The notes beneath the pieces were generated by a model. That model ran no database searches. It was given only the letters and a program-made list of their open reading frames with translations, and was not told the origin of the DNA. This document shows positions 47,464 to 58,546 of a DNA stretch of 64,000 bases, piece after piece (position 1 is the stretch's first letter; the number at the start of each line of letters is the position of its first letter). Origin of the DNA: Tricholoma matsutake (lineage: Eukaryota; Basidiomycota; Agaricomycetes; Agaricales; Tricholomataceae); contig AP026544.2 in assembly GCA_026075535.2 (NCBI GenBank), positions 10,044,001-10,108,000 of the forward strand. The letters are read 5' to 3'. Position numbers and translations under genes: made by a program.

Positions 47464-47767
47464 TTTTATCATTTTTCTTGTGTCTGAGTGAGATAAGTTT
47501 GAAATGAGAAATATTGTGTGCGATCGAAGCCAGGAAATGTAAGATATATGCAAAAAAACATAGGAGAGAAAAAGAAAAAGAAAGTAAGACAGACGATTCA
47601 TCAAAACAAGACATAGGGGAAAGGCTCAGAACTCCTTCATAGCCGAAAAACCCCATCGAGCTTGTGTGAACACATTTCGAATGATATCGCGACTTGTAAT
47701 AGTACACTGTTATAAGATTGAGAGTTTGTTTTGACATTGCAAGTAAGAAAAAGAAAAGGAAAATGCT
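47464..47767. other. Convergent gap between antisense gene and GypC pol
   Basis: About 300 bp between the TAA of the antisense gene (plus strand) and the TAG of GypC pol (minus strand). Purine-rich on the plus strand (agagaaaaagaaaaagaaag). No gene is supported. A minus-strand frame here (47737-47279) overlaps the antisense gene and is taken as a shadow. Confidence 0.6.
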
Positions 47768-50700
47768 CTATTTGTCTTCATCAAGGTCAGGAATGCCTTC
47801 GTCGATGTCTCCATCAATGTCCGATGTTGTTCAAAGTTGTTCGAGCCAATGATTGTCAATATTGAAGAAGTTCGGAGGAAGGGGAATTGATTTCCGTGCT
47901 AGATAGGGTAGAACTCAGAAAGCAGCTACTGGTCAATGCAGAACTGAACCGTCAAGCTTGCAAAGAATATAAGCGCCACCATAGTTTTGTGCGATGACAA
48001 TGAGTGGGCCAAGATATTGAGCTCGCATTTTTTGATTAAGAGCTTTCTCGATCTGTATGTTTCACATGAGTACGAGGTCACCTTTTTCGAAATTGTAGTC
48101 TCGAATTGTTCACTTGTGAACTTCTTCGAAGCGTTTCGCAGCTTCTCGTTGAGCGGTGTAGACTCTAGAGTAGAGTACTTCGAGATTGGTCGATCGTTTC
48201 TGTAATGCGATAGCGCGTCAGGTGATGAGATTGGTAGAGGAGAGTATCGAATTGGGTGGCGGCTGTAGATATGTCACTTCTGAGATGTCGAGAGGGATGA
48301 GTGGATGAGAACCTGTGATCGCAAAATAGGGCGAACAGCCCATTTGTTTTCAAACTGTTACCCGTTCTGCCCAAAAGACTGAGTAGGTCCCAACCGACCA
48401 TCGAGTTTGGTCGCCATCGACGGCCTTGTAGAGTGATTGTCGTACATCGAAGTGTGCTCGTTCAACGAGGCCATTGGGGTGAGAATTGTACCCACTTATC
48501 CGAATGTGATTGATATGATATCGTTTCGCCAAGTATTCGAGAGCAGCAACAAATGCTGGGCCGTTGTCAGTAATGATCTCATAAAGCGAGCCCCATTGAC
48601 AAATGATTTCTTTGAAGATCCAATTGCCAATGGTCTTTGCTGTTTCATTGTGAAGCATCCTGAACTCTGGCCAGTACGATATCAAACATTGACCTTGTAC
48701 TATATAGCGATATCCACCAGAAGGTGGCATGTGCATTGTGTCGATGTAGACTTTTCTGAATAGAGGGGCAGGGGTGGCGACAATTGGTGGAATAAGAAGA
48801 TTTCGAGTTTGTCGCAACTGACAGTAGTGGCATGTTCAGATGTACCATGCAATATCCATTTTCAGGTTGGGCCACCAGAATCATAGTGCGATGTGAGACT
48901 TTGTGGCGAAGATCATTTTGTGGCCAATATGGTCGTGCGACGACTGGATAATATCGATGCGACGGTCTGGAATTGCAACGATCTTGTGTTTGCCATGATG
49001 ATCTTTTCGCCATAGTTTTCCGGAATCTATGAAGAACTCGGTGCAATATCGCATGAAGGTAGCATACTCTGTGTCTGATAGATTTGGGGGTCGCACCATA
49101 TCGTCTAACCATTTATGAATGAGCAGTAATCGTTCGTCTTCTTTCTTTGCTTTGTCCGATTGAGGTATGTCTTCATACGAAACATCCTCCCCCTTACTGA
49201 AATCTGAAGCTTGGGTGAAAGTGGGATAAGTCGTGTGAGAGGGGAATGGTTGAATCGAGATTGGGTTGATTTGGTGAACAAAACCATGTAGTTTGTTGAT
49301 CCAGTCACTGAATTCTTCTTCTACTTCAACATTGTCATCTTCGGTTTGTCAAGGACATTGTGAAAGACCATGCGGCCCATGGTGCATACCTGCAACATGA
49401 ACTAACGTGAAGTGGAATGTTAGAATGGAAGCTATCCATCAGTTGATGCTAGCGCTAGGCGCGATATCGGGATTTGAGAGCATGCCTTTGATATACCTCG
49501 CATCAACCTCGACGATAAGGTTTCGTACCCCTATCAAATATAAATGAAGTGCCCCAAGGGCTCGATATAGACCATAAAGTTCGAGTTTTGGTTGTGAAAA
49601 CCAGGATTCGCAGTCGTTGAGTGTGATCAAGCTGAATCGACTGTAGTATCATCTTCGAGGGTTATCACGGTTGCATTGCGCTAGGAAATAGCCGATAGTG
49701 ATGCTCGATGTGTTGACTGCGAGGATGACTGGGGCATTCAAGCTATAGTCAATGGCTCGAATCGCTGGCGAGTTTAGGAGCGCATGCTTGAGATCTTCTT
49801 GCGCTGCTACCTGAGATGGGCTGAATTCGAAGGGCACATCTTTTCGAGTAAGATTGATTAGCACAGCTGCTCGATGTGCGAAACTCTGAATGAAAATTTG
49901 ACAAACTCCAATCGTTCCTAAGAACACCTTAACCTCTGTGAGCGTACGACATGGACCCCACTTCTGAATCTTATCTATACGCATCGGGTCAGCCATTCGA
50001 CCTTGAATATTGCATCGATGACCTAAAATGATTATTTCGGGGACACAAGCAAATAACTTTGGTCCTGAGAATGTCCCACCACAATACTTCATGCACTGGA
50101 CGATGCAATTTAAGTTCTCGAAATGCTCCCATACAAATCATCAAATGCCTGAGTTGTTGACGATGGTTTCATAAGACCCACTGATCGTTCAATATTCTGA
50201 TTTCGGACCCTTCACTGGTGTGTTGTCGATATAAGGGATCGTGATGTGAGGGACCTCAGGTTGTAGGATGAAAGTGACATCGTCGTGTAGGATTGGAACC
50301 GAGTTTGTCCAACCCATTGGTAGAGTGATGATTCGAAGTGCACCGAATGGGGTCTGGAAAGTCATTAGATCTCGAGAGGATTCAGATACGAGCCTTTTGT
50401 TGAATGCAACATATAAATCCAACATTCCACCACAAGTGCGTCCTCCAAACTGTTCAGCTAAATGCTCGGGGATCGGGATGATGCCTGAGTGCTGAATCGT
50501 AACTTGGTTTAGTGGCTCAAGACTGTGGACTATTCAGAGCGATTTTGTGTCTTTCTTTGCAACGCAAAACCATCGTGATCAGTATGACGAGTTCAACAAT
50601 TTGTAGACTCCTGGTTCGATCTTCTTTTTCAGCATCTCACAAATCTGTTCATACAAACCAGGTGGTATGGGGATATTGCGTTCAACCCAAGGAGTGTGAG

Positions 50701-51852
50701 GGATGACTGGAAACTCGATAGGGGGGAAGAAATCTGTTTGAAACCTTCCTCGTTTGTTTTCCATCCATGCAAACCCCGCTTGCTGGTTTCAAATGAAGTC
50801 ATGCATGAGGTCTCATTCTTGAGGCCATAGAAAATCGCCTGGATGATTTCAATCAATGATGTTTTTGCATTCGAGGTTATATTGAGGAGTTGGTTTGAAT
50901 ATCGGAGGATGGGGATTTAGTGGAGGCATGTCTTTGAGGGGATCGCCCTCGATGTGTCGAATAATTTGAAACTGATTGGGTAGTCTGGCCACGATTGAAC
51001 GGACCTTCTGTGTGATGGGTTTATACTTCTTCTTTGTCGATAAATCACTAGAATGATGATTGTCGGAAATAACTGAGAAAGGGGAAACATACAATGAAGA
51101 AGTTCGCATAGGTATAAACACCATCGAGGCATTTTGAGGAACATGGAACTCATCGCATGCAGATAAATATAGGTCAGAAAGCGTCACGGATAATTCTTTG
51201 GAGGAGTCAATTCTGGGGATATTTGCAGTGCGCTCGATAAATATAGAGGAGTCAGAAGAGTCGAACAAGATGATGAAAGCACACTGTTCTGAAATTTCAT
51301 TCTCTAATGCTGAAAATCCTCTCGAACTACTTTTCAACGATGGTGCGATCGAGGTATCGAGGGAATGGTAGCGGTCCAAGTTGAGTTCGGATCGCATATC
51401 GTGATAGTTTGGGCTTCGTTCCGATAGTTTCTAATGACGCTTTCTGTTAAAACATCGAAAGGTCGTCCGAGTAGAATATCGTAAGCCGGGTCATGAATAA
51501 CATGTATCTGCATGTATAAGGTGATTCCACTGAGATTGCAGGGCACATTGCATGCTAAACCGAGGGTTTTATCCACAGTACCATTGGCAGACTGTATTGG
51601 AAGTCGAATCAAGGAACTGTATGCCAGACCGAGTTCGTGACAGACATCTTTGGCCATCGATATGATCGAGGAACTGGGATCGATGATGCTTTCTACCTGG
51701 TTGTTACCATGGACATCCATAATAACTGATCTAATTGATGAAGTTTCTTTAGCGACGACAAAAGGCTGAGGGATTTCACTGGGTCGGAGACTGCTAATAT
51801 AGGTCCCATATGGGTCAGGCATGATGATCGTGTCAGGACTAAACATGTTCAT
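47768..51852 (-). pseudogene. GypC pol (protease, RT, RNase H, integrase)
   Basis: Minus-strand pol. Retropepsin-like domain (51852-51334): IIDPSSSIISMAKDVCHELGL..YDILLGRPFD, where the active-site triad is altered (DPS). RT: LYEQICEMLKKKIEPGVYK (50690-50590), then FQTPFGALRIITLPMGWTNSV and a catalytic loop now reading PYIDNTPVKG (50240-50215, second Asp to Asn). RNase H is near 49740-49440. A 17-nt internal polypurine tract is in frame at 49203-49187 (DFSKGE). Integrase: FMRYCTEFF..DGKLW-type linker, a zinc region, YIDTMHMP (near 48745), ITDNGPAF (near 48570), GLVERAH, and an acidic C-terminus to TAG 47768. TGA and frameshifts are scattered, and the last three TGA are at likely Arg. No chromodomain was seen. 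Confidence 0.85.
49187..49203 (-). promoter_or_regulatory. Internal (central) polypurine tract of GypC
   Basis: ATTTCAGTAAGGGGGAG in sense within pol, between RNase H and integrase. It is identical over 17 nt to the tract before the 3' LTR (15864-15880) and is read in frame as DFSKGE. A second plus-strand priming site of this kind is known from Ty1 and from lentiviruses. Confidence 0.55.
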
Positions 51853-51876
51853 CGCATTGTTTCTGGATTGTGGGAC

Positions 51877-53772
51877 TCATTTTGGTGTGACCTGTTCTCT
51901 CCATTTTGTTTGAACCTCGGGTGAAAGTGAGAGTAGTTCTTCTGATGTAAGTGTGACGATCGGCATCTTCATCGAGCGCAAAAAGATATTGTGCATGATT
52001 TTCTCGTTCTGTACTGGTGCCTGTGTCGCATACAATGGTCCGTCTTTTTCTTTACCCTTTGACGTGCCAGCAAAGTTCCTTTTGTGTGGTGGCAGATAGG
52101 TGTTCTCCCTGACTGATGCATATGGGTGTACCGAGGTTTGTGTTGGGGGTAAAGTGGTCAATGATGAAGTGGTCGATGTGGGAGAAGTCGATGTAAATGT
52201 CAATGTTGGAGTTGTAGTTGAAGTCGAAGGGTTGACCATTGTCGATGAAGATGTCGAGGGTGCTGGGACTGGAGCAGTAGATGTCGATGATGCAGGGACA
52301 GGTGTTGTCATGGCTGGAACCAAATTTTGAACCTCTTTGTTTGGACACGAAAATGGTCAACCACTTCGAAATGTGAATATTTCACGCTCGAGAGCTGCTA
52401 TTCTATCTTTGGAGTCAGCTGTCAACGTCGAATTATGATAAATGCCTTTTGTTTCTGATCCCAATGTAGAAATGGTGTCGGACTCTGTTATTGAATTGAT
52501 CGCAGCTGAGGTTGAATTAGTCGAAGTTGAAAGTGCCATTGGTGCGATGCTGAATAGGAGTGTGGCTGCTGGGGTTGCATCTGGGTTATGTTTCCACCAC
52601 TCGTCGATGCGCTCCTTGATAAACCTGCCAGGAATACTTCGAGGGGTGAATTGTCCATTTGGAAGTATGATCTTTCCTTCCGCGTTTCTCTTACACTTCC
52701 CTTCATTCAAGTACGACTGACAAACCATACAGTCAGGAATAAAATGTCCCAATAAACTGCAAAATATGCAAAGGAGTGTGTCGATGTGTGCCTGTCTGTC
52801 TGCTGAATTAGTGCGAGAATTTTTAGTACCTGCGATGTGTGTAGCGATGGTGCTAGCAAACCGTTCAAACATTGCGTTTAGATTTTCAGTTTTAATCGTA
52901 ATAGTTCCGGGTGACAAGGTGACCATATTTCCGACGTTCAATGTCAAGTGCAATGAAGAGCTCAATTGGTGGATTACTGAGTTCAATGTGTTGGAGCCTG
53001 TTAGTACAAATTTTGCTGCATTGTGAATGTCGTTGAGTGGATATGGATCGTCAGGATAATGGTCAGGGAATTTGAGTTCGAGTCGTCGAGCAATTTGAGT
53101 CCATAAGCTGGGTTGGAATCCTTGAACATAAGCTCTGCTTTGCTCAGCTTCCGAGATCCTATTCTTTGCTTGCAAAAAGTGAGTAATGTTGTAGAATGCA
53201 CAATAATACATTCCTAGATTGCTCGTGTCAAATATCCCAACATGTAGCTGTTCTCCCACTAATTTGTCCATGTCCAATATGCTCCACTTGCAATCGTCTT
53301 CCGAGCTGGGATAGAGTTTATGTACTGCTGTTCAAAATTTGTTGAATGATGTGCTGGGCTGATACTCTGGAAGTGATTCCCAGAGTTTGGAAGAGTCAAT
53401 GTCAAGGTAGCGACAAGCATGTTTCTTCATTAGATTTGATTCAGTAACGCTGCAGGTCGGGAATAATAGTTCAAGCTCTTCGAAGTATCGTCGGAGCTCT
53501 CGAGGCTGAGTAGGGTCGAACTTTGGAGCAGTCGAGTGCCCACAAGCTGGCATTGCGGTTTGGGTAGTCATGAATGCAATGACTCTAGGGGTAGGGGTTA
53601 AGACTTGTGTAATAGATGGTAGAGGTGTCGAAGTTGTTGGAAGGATGAACAAAGAGGTCGATGATGATGACAAAGAAGTAGATGACGATGTGGAAGGTGA
53701 TGATATAGGTGAAGGAAATAGTCTACGATGAGTAGATTCTGCTTTGGAAACAGGAATTAGAATGTCTCCCAA
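51877..53772 (-). pseudogene. GypC gag
   Basis: Two main minus-strand blocks: 53772-53332 (Ser/Thr/Pro-rich start, then an AKFDPTQPRELRRYFEELE-like gag segment) and 53277-52357 (DKLVGEQ..DTSNLGMYYCAFYNI.., gag core, zinc knuckle CIFCSLLGHFIPDC near 52770-52730, then KERIDEWWKHNPDA). A third block, 52323-51877, is a Thr/Ser/Pro/Val-rich linker (tandem Ser-Thr runs) ending in SPEVQTKWREQVTPK. The blocks are split by single breaks (near 53330 and 52340). Confidence 0.75.
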
Positions 53773-53903
53773 TTGTTCAAGAGATTCGAAGGCATGGCAA
53801 GTATCGATACGAAGGTTTCTTGCTTGTGTTGGCCTAAGCCGAGGAAGTTGAGGTTGGTCCGATGATGAAATGATTCAGAAACCCTTGTGGTGGGCTCCAA
53901 AAA
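53773..53903 (-). promoter_or_regulatory. GypC 5' leader with primer binding site
   Basis: Right after the LTR end (..ATCATCA) the sense strand reads TTTTTGGAGCCCACCACAAG. The part TGGAGCCCACC has the TGG start expected of a site complementary to a tRNA 3' CCA end. Which tRNA cannot be said. GypC thus differs from GypA/GypB, which self-prime. Confidence 0.45.
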
Positions 53904-55050
53904 TGATGATACTCAACCTGGGAAAACCACCTAAACTGCCGATGAGGCAATCAATGATATTTGCAACAAGTCCAAGGAAGGGTGCAAGTCATTCTGAATG
54001 TTCATGGTCCAACCTATGGGTAGATAACTAGTTGGTACTAGTCATGAAGGTAGTGCTATGGGAGATGAAGGTGTTTGGCACAGTCCGATCGAGTATCAAT
54101 TGATATCGAGGACAATCGACAAGATCGATGGCGAATGAGTTCTATTGTCAATGGTCAAAGTGCGAATTCCGAGGACCTTTTGATAGGTCAAAAGTATATG
54201 AAGGCTATAGTCAATGGCTAGGACATGTTGAAATGGTTGCTAGTGATAACAATCAGAGGATCATAGGAAGATCGAGGATGACGATGATTGCAGAGGTTTC
54301 TCATTGATCGAGAAAACTCATAGAGACTTAGATTGTTTTTAGAAGATTGATCAGATGCTTAGAACTGTATACGAGACGATAGGTGAAGACAATTTCTTGT
54401 ATTTCCAAGTAGATACTACAGAGTTTTATATGTTTTAAAGAAACTTCCTAAAATGGAATGAGAAACATGTGTAGAACATGAGGCAAAAGATATGAGTTAA
54501 GGCACAAGGCCAAAAAGGAGACTGTAATCCAAACAAGAAAGATATATATCATATGATGAAAGAGTAATAAAGGGAAAGAACTAAAAAGAGACTGTCCTTT
54601 GTGTATAAACTGCGCTAAGTCTCACAATAGTCCATCCAGCAGGTTCTGTACATGATAGGGACTTGGAACGAGGCTGACCTATGATCAGCAGGTTTGGGCA
54701 TGAGTTGGAATCCTTCCTGGCGCATGGTATTCCACCATATAGATAACAAATGCAGCACCCGATGTTGCTCGTAGTCTCTCGATATTGATTGATGATGCTC
54801 GACGATGTTTGAATGTGATTGGGGATGTTCGATGGTTGTTTAGGTGGATCTTAGGGGCTTTCGGGGTAGTCCTAAGGTTGTGCAATGTGGGCTCTTGGTA
54901 CGATCAATCTCACTGGTGATGTTTCGATGCAGTCGATATGATATCGCGATTGATAGACTGGGTCGCACTGCGTCTGGGACATTGTAGGAGTTAGCCGATG
55001 TGATTAGAATGTGTTTAGAATGACATATCGGCCTTTGAGCCGAGGAGACA
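53904..55050 (-). repeat. GypC 5' LTR (1.15 kb)
   Basis: Reverse complement of 15881-17014, with the same ends. On the minus strand it starts TGTCTCCTCGGCTC and ends GAGTATCATCA. It borders GypD 5' sequence at 55051. A target duplication shared with the 3' LTR (right flank gcgcc) was not found, so one edge has been altered. Confidence 0.85.
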
Positions 55051-56135
55051 ACCTATCAGTGCATTACCATAGGCAAGACCAGCCACTGGCAGACATAGTA
55101 GATGTTGGAGAGAAAAAGGAGTTGAAAGAAGAACAAGAAGATGAGTCAGAATTGTTGTTAGGCCATGGTGGGGTAGGTATATGCATGTCTGCCAGCTTGG
55201 GAGAGCCTTCACATCATTCATAAAAGTTTTCATCAATGTCACTCGGAGATGGTGACCTCATGAAGTTATCACTCGGTGTCAGCGGGGTCAACTGTTACAA
55301 TTTTCCTTGTAACTCATGGAACCTGACCGACCTGATGCACCCGACGATCCCCTCCAGACAGGAGGCACTCCCTGACTCATGCCTGAGGCATGCCCTTGAC
55401 ACCAGATGCACCCACGATGCATGCCAACAACATGCATTCAATTCCCTTCCTGTGGAAGGCACCCTTGATGCATGGTGACTCCATACACCTGAACCCACTC
55501 CCACACATGCTGTGATACAGCAGCCCCTTGACATGAGGTCCATGATGTCGGACTTTCACAATTGACATCGGATCCATGACATTGGACACCTCATGCTAGG
55601 CATGAGGCTTATTGTTTCTGTTCTTACTTGATACACATCTACTTTTCTGATTGGACGATAAGGACCTCCCTCCTAGTATAAGTACTGCGACTCGTAGTAG
55701 GGATGTCCTTAGTTTAGATGTAGGCAATCTACAGCTTTAACTTGTGAACTTGTGAACTTACTCAAAACCACCAAGGAGGCCCTTAGTGCATGAACCCAAA
55801 TGACTCTATGCAGAAGGCCTGCTAGAGTGCACTATCCATCTTATGTCAGATGCTCTGAGTAAGACTAGTGCCGAATGACTTGTCGAGGAAGCACCTCATC
55901 AAACGACATCGACTAGATCGAGTGGTTGAGGCTTTGCCCTTAACATCAATGATGGGGACAGTGGGCCCTCAGGGGCATCGGAAGCAGCAAGCACTTGCTT
56001 GTGCATGATTGGCAGTTTGGACAGATAGGTCTCTCGACCTCTAAAAAGCAATTCTAGCTTGGCAAGGTGTAGGAACCTGCCTGAGCAAACAGTGGTTGAT
56101 CAGAAATTCTCATTCTTGCAAAGCTTAAAAAAAAG
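55051..56135 (-). other. GypD 5' leader (holds a solo LTR)
   Basis: Sense (minus) sequence between the GypD 5' LTR and the GypC insertion point. It is mostly non-coding and is split by a solo LTR at 55293-55945. An ATG near 55099 (MSASGW) could be the gag start. Short open frames at 55011-55223 and 55236-55478 on the plus strand are not supported. Confidence 0.6.
55293..55945 (+). repeat. Solo LTR of another gypsy-like family, 653 bp
   Basis: TGTTACAATTTTCC..CCCTTAACA, flanked by tcaac (55288-55292) and tcaat (55946-55950), a 4/5 match for a target duplication. Inside is a TATA-like tagtataagtac at 55675-55686. No internal region is attached, so it is likely a solo LTR left by LTR-LTR recombination. 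Confidence 0.6.
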
Positions 56136-56346
56136 TGTAAGCGCATGCTGTATGAGGGGCATGTACTTCACTACAAGAGAGATCCAGAAATAAGCATGCA
56201 AAAGGTATGTTTTATAAGAGAGAGCTTTATTGATGAGGATAAGGATGGTGGTAGTATGAAGTCAGGAAAGGTGAGTTCTCATATGATGTCTGAGGATGTA
56301 ATCCGAGGCATGTGGTAAATAAGTGTCAATAAGTAACATCATTACA
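56136..56346 (-). repeat. GypD 5' LTR
   Basis: 211 bp, the reverse complement of 32461-32671 with few changes. It is flanked on its outer side by ggtag (56347-56351), the complement of ctacc beside the 3' LTR. It contains cttataaaac as a TATA candidate. Confidence 0.9.
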
Positions 56347-56496
56347 GGTAGGGGTGTAGTCAATAAAAATTTCTTGGTTTCGAGCAATGTGAGATGTGCA
56401 TGCTGAATCAGCTAACCAAGAGTCTGGTGAGACAGCCAGTGCTACATCCTTCCCATCATCCCCATAGAATGCAAATTCATCATCAGCTGCCACATT
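56347..56496 (-). pseudogene. CopA protease, N-terminal part
   Basis: The minus strand reads AFYGDDGKDVALAVSPDSW then LADSACTSHIARNQEIFIDYTPT, the copia protease with D-S-A-C-T-S-H in place of D-S/T-G. It is cut on one side by the GypD LTR and on the other by the hAT-like element. Both joins restore the frame when the inserts and one duplication are removed. Confidence 0.88.
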
Positions 56497-57530
56497 TAGG
56501 GCATGGCATGGGTAACCCTCAGGTATATTTCCTCATACCCTTACTTGTACCTGTGGTTATTTGCGGGTTTTGAGAAGAATACATATTTTAATAGTAAACT
56601 AAGTTAATAGAAACCCCCTCGCTCACGTTTGGAGCGAGGGAGGGGGTGGTGGACCTATTCTAATAAATAAATTACATTAAATTAATATAGAAAACCCCCC
56701 CCTCTGCATTTTGAGTGAGGGAGGGGGTGGTGGTGCCTATAGTCAATCAAAACAAAACAAAAAACCCCCCCTCTCGTGTTTGGAGCGAGGGAGGGGGGTG
56801 CTGCCTGTAGTCATCAATCCCCATTTCCACCCCACAAGCAGTTGCTCGTGGTGGCAGTTGGGTCCTCGGGTCCTCCTCCTGGTCATCATTGTCATTCCAC
56901 CTGCTATCCACCTCACGAGCAGTTGCTTGTGAGGCTGGGGCGGGTGGTGTGCTGTTGTGACATGGTGGTGTTGGCGTGGGGTCATTCTGTGTGAGCTCAT
57001 CGTTCTGAGGGAATTCCAACCTAGAGATGAAAGAAACAAAATAGTTAGTTTACAAAAAAAGAAACGAGTGAAAAAAAAACTTACCATGGGCCCAAATGAT
57101 GCAATCACATTGTTTGGGCCCAGGTGATGTGGCACTGTTGGGTGTGCATTGTTAGCTGTCGTCATCTGTTGTTATCAGTAGTTTAGAACCTGAAAAAGAA
57201 GAAACATAATCAATTAGTTTACAAAAAACAAGAAATGAAACACAAAAAAACTTACTATAGGCCCAAACAACGATTCGCATTGTTTGGGCCATGCTATGGT
57301 GGTGGTTGGATTGTCATGTAGTTTAATATAGACATGTCGTGAGTATTCAACAAGGTCAGATGATTACTCACCTGACCAAAATTCCGGTACTGGCATACCT
57401 GCACATACCCATAACACTGTGGAAAAGGGTACGGTGTTGCCCGGGTATGGCAATCCCATACCCATACCCATACCCATGCATACCTGTGACTGGAAACACA
57501 TGGTGTTACCCATACCCATGCCATGCCCTA
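56497..57530. mobile_element. hAT-like non-autonomous element, 1,034 bp
   Basis: Perfect 18-bp terminal inverted repeats TAGGGCATGGCATGGGTA. The 8-bp flanks gccacatt (56489-56496) and gccgcatt (57531-57538) differ only at a CpG site. The T-A-G-x-G start and 8-bp duplication are hAT traits. No transposase is present. The inside holds three G/C-rich hairpin repeats (56614-56800), hairpin-plus-splice-donor modules at 57080-57120 and 57255-57290 like that of the KDZ element at 21072, and 'catacccatacc' tandem repeats next to the right end. Confidence 0.82.
56614..56805. repeat. Three tandem G-rich hairpin repeats
   Basis: Units at about 56614-56655, 56692-56735 and 56764-56805. Each has a C-rich arm (ccccctcgctc), a short loop and a complementary arm (gagcgagggaggggg) followed by tggtg/ctg and 'cctatagtca'. 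The spacing is about 75 bp. The strong hairpin and G-run content could form stable structures in RNA or DNA. Confidence 0.6.
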
Positions 57531-58211
57531 GCCGCATTTGCTTCCATGGTGCCCTTCTGCTTCCCTCCTGATTTCCACTTTCCCAATTTGGACTTCTTCT
57601 TACATTGCCGGCCTATGTGCCCCTTTTCCCCACATTGGAAGCATGTGATATTGGGATTGTACTTCCTTTTTCCATGCTTGCCTATTAAGGCTGTATCATT
57701 GGTATTATGCATGTTAATCCGTCGATCATGTTCAAGAATGCGTGCAATCAGTCTCGGGGCATCCATTAAGGCTGTTGTGTCAATAGAGGCAATATGATTG
57801 CTCCAGGCTTTGGGAAGTGAGCTCAGCAGAATAATAGAAAATTCTTCCCCATCAATTTTCTGTCCCAGGTTGTGCAGCTCCTGGTAGCCATGCAACATCC
57901 TAATGTGTTCCTCGATGGGTGTTGATTCTTCACATTGAGCCTGAAATAACTTTCATTGTGCCAACACTATGCCGAGCGCCCCTTGCATTTCCAATAATGA
58001 CTTCAGTGCATTCCATGCTTCCTTCGACATTGTTGAACTTGCAACATATACCAACATTTTGTCAGCAACCCTTAATTGGATTGTAGATAGTGCCATCCTA
58101 TCCTTCTTTACCCATGCCACTTTTGCCACCTCGTCTGATGGCTGAATAGTTGATCCACTGACATATTCCCAAGATATCCATCATTTTGATCTTCCATACA
58201 GCATAATTCTC
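57531..58211 (-). pseudogene. CopA gag
   Basis: Minus-strand copia gag (UBN2-like): ENYAVWKIKMMDIL at the upstream edge, then EYVSGSTIQPSDEVAKVAW, MSKEAWNALKSLLEMQG and EEHIRMLHGYQELHNLGQKIDGEE, then the zinc knuckle CFQCGEKGHIGRQC (57650-57605) and a basic tail. A short in-frame loss follows MMDIL. A TGA (before KLFQAQC, near 57945) sits at an expected Arg. CopC cuts it at 58212. At 57531 the hAT-like element splits gag from protease. Confidence 0.85.
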
Positions 58212-58531
58212 TGTTAAATGTATGATTCACCATCTCTCTATTTTACTTCTATCCTACTTCTATTCCATGTCCTATCACTTGTAGTTACACTCATGGGCAC
58301 TTAGAGTAGTTTCCACCTTGTGTTTATCACTGTTTGTTTCACAGTATGTAGACTGCAGAGTCCGGAGTTTTGCACTCTTCAGTTGCTCACTCTGGACTCC
58401 AGGTACTGTACTCCTTATTGTCTTATATAATAACTAGTTGCTCACTCTGGACTCCAGCTGTTCAGTCTATCTGAGTCTCCCTTCACAGTTGCTAGGTTAA
58501 ACTGCACTAAAGGCAACCTCAGACTTTAGCA
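58212..58531 (+). repeat. CopC 5' LTR
   Basis: 320 bp, TGTTAAATG..TTTAGCA. It equals the 265-bp 3' LTR plus a 55-bp tandem duplication (two copies of 'gttgctcactctggactcca' around a 'cttatataataac' TATA-like unit). The duplication arose after insertion, or is lost from the other copy. Confidence 0.9.
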
Positions 58532-58546
58532 GGTTATGGGCCCTGC
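58532..58546 (+). promoter_or_regulatory. CopC primer binding site (initiator tRNA anticodon arm type)
   Basis: GGTTATGGGCCCTGC directly after the LTR, the same 15 bases as in CopB. It is complementary to the anticodon arm of initiator tRNA rather than its 3' end. Confidence 0.75.

Noticed and set aside
47279..47737. Minus-strand frame of 152 residues (Ser/Leu/Phe-rich)
   Set aside because: It overlaps the antisense gene on the opposite strand and has low-complexity composition. It is a shadow.
56136..56346. Solo LTR without target duplication
   Set aside because: Its outer flank ggtag complements ctacc beside the LTR at 32461-32671. The two are the ends of GypD.
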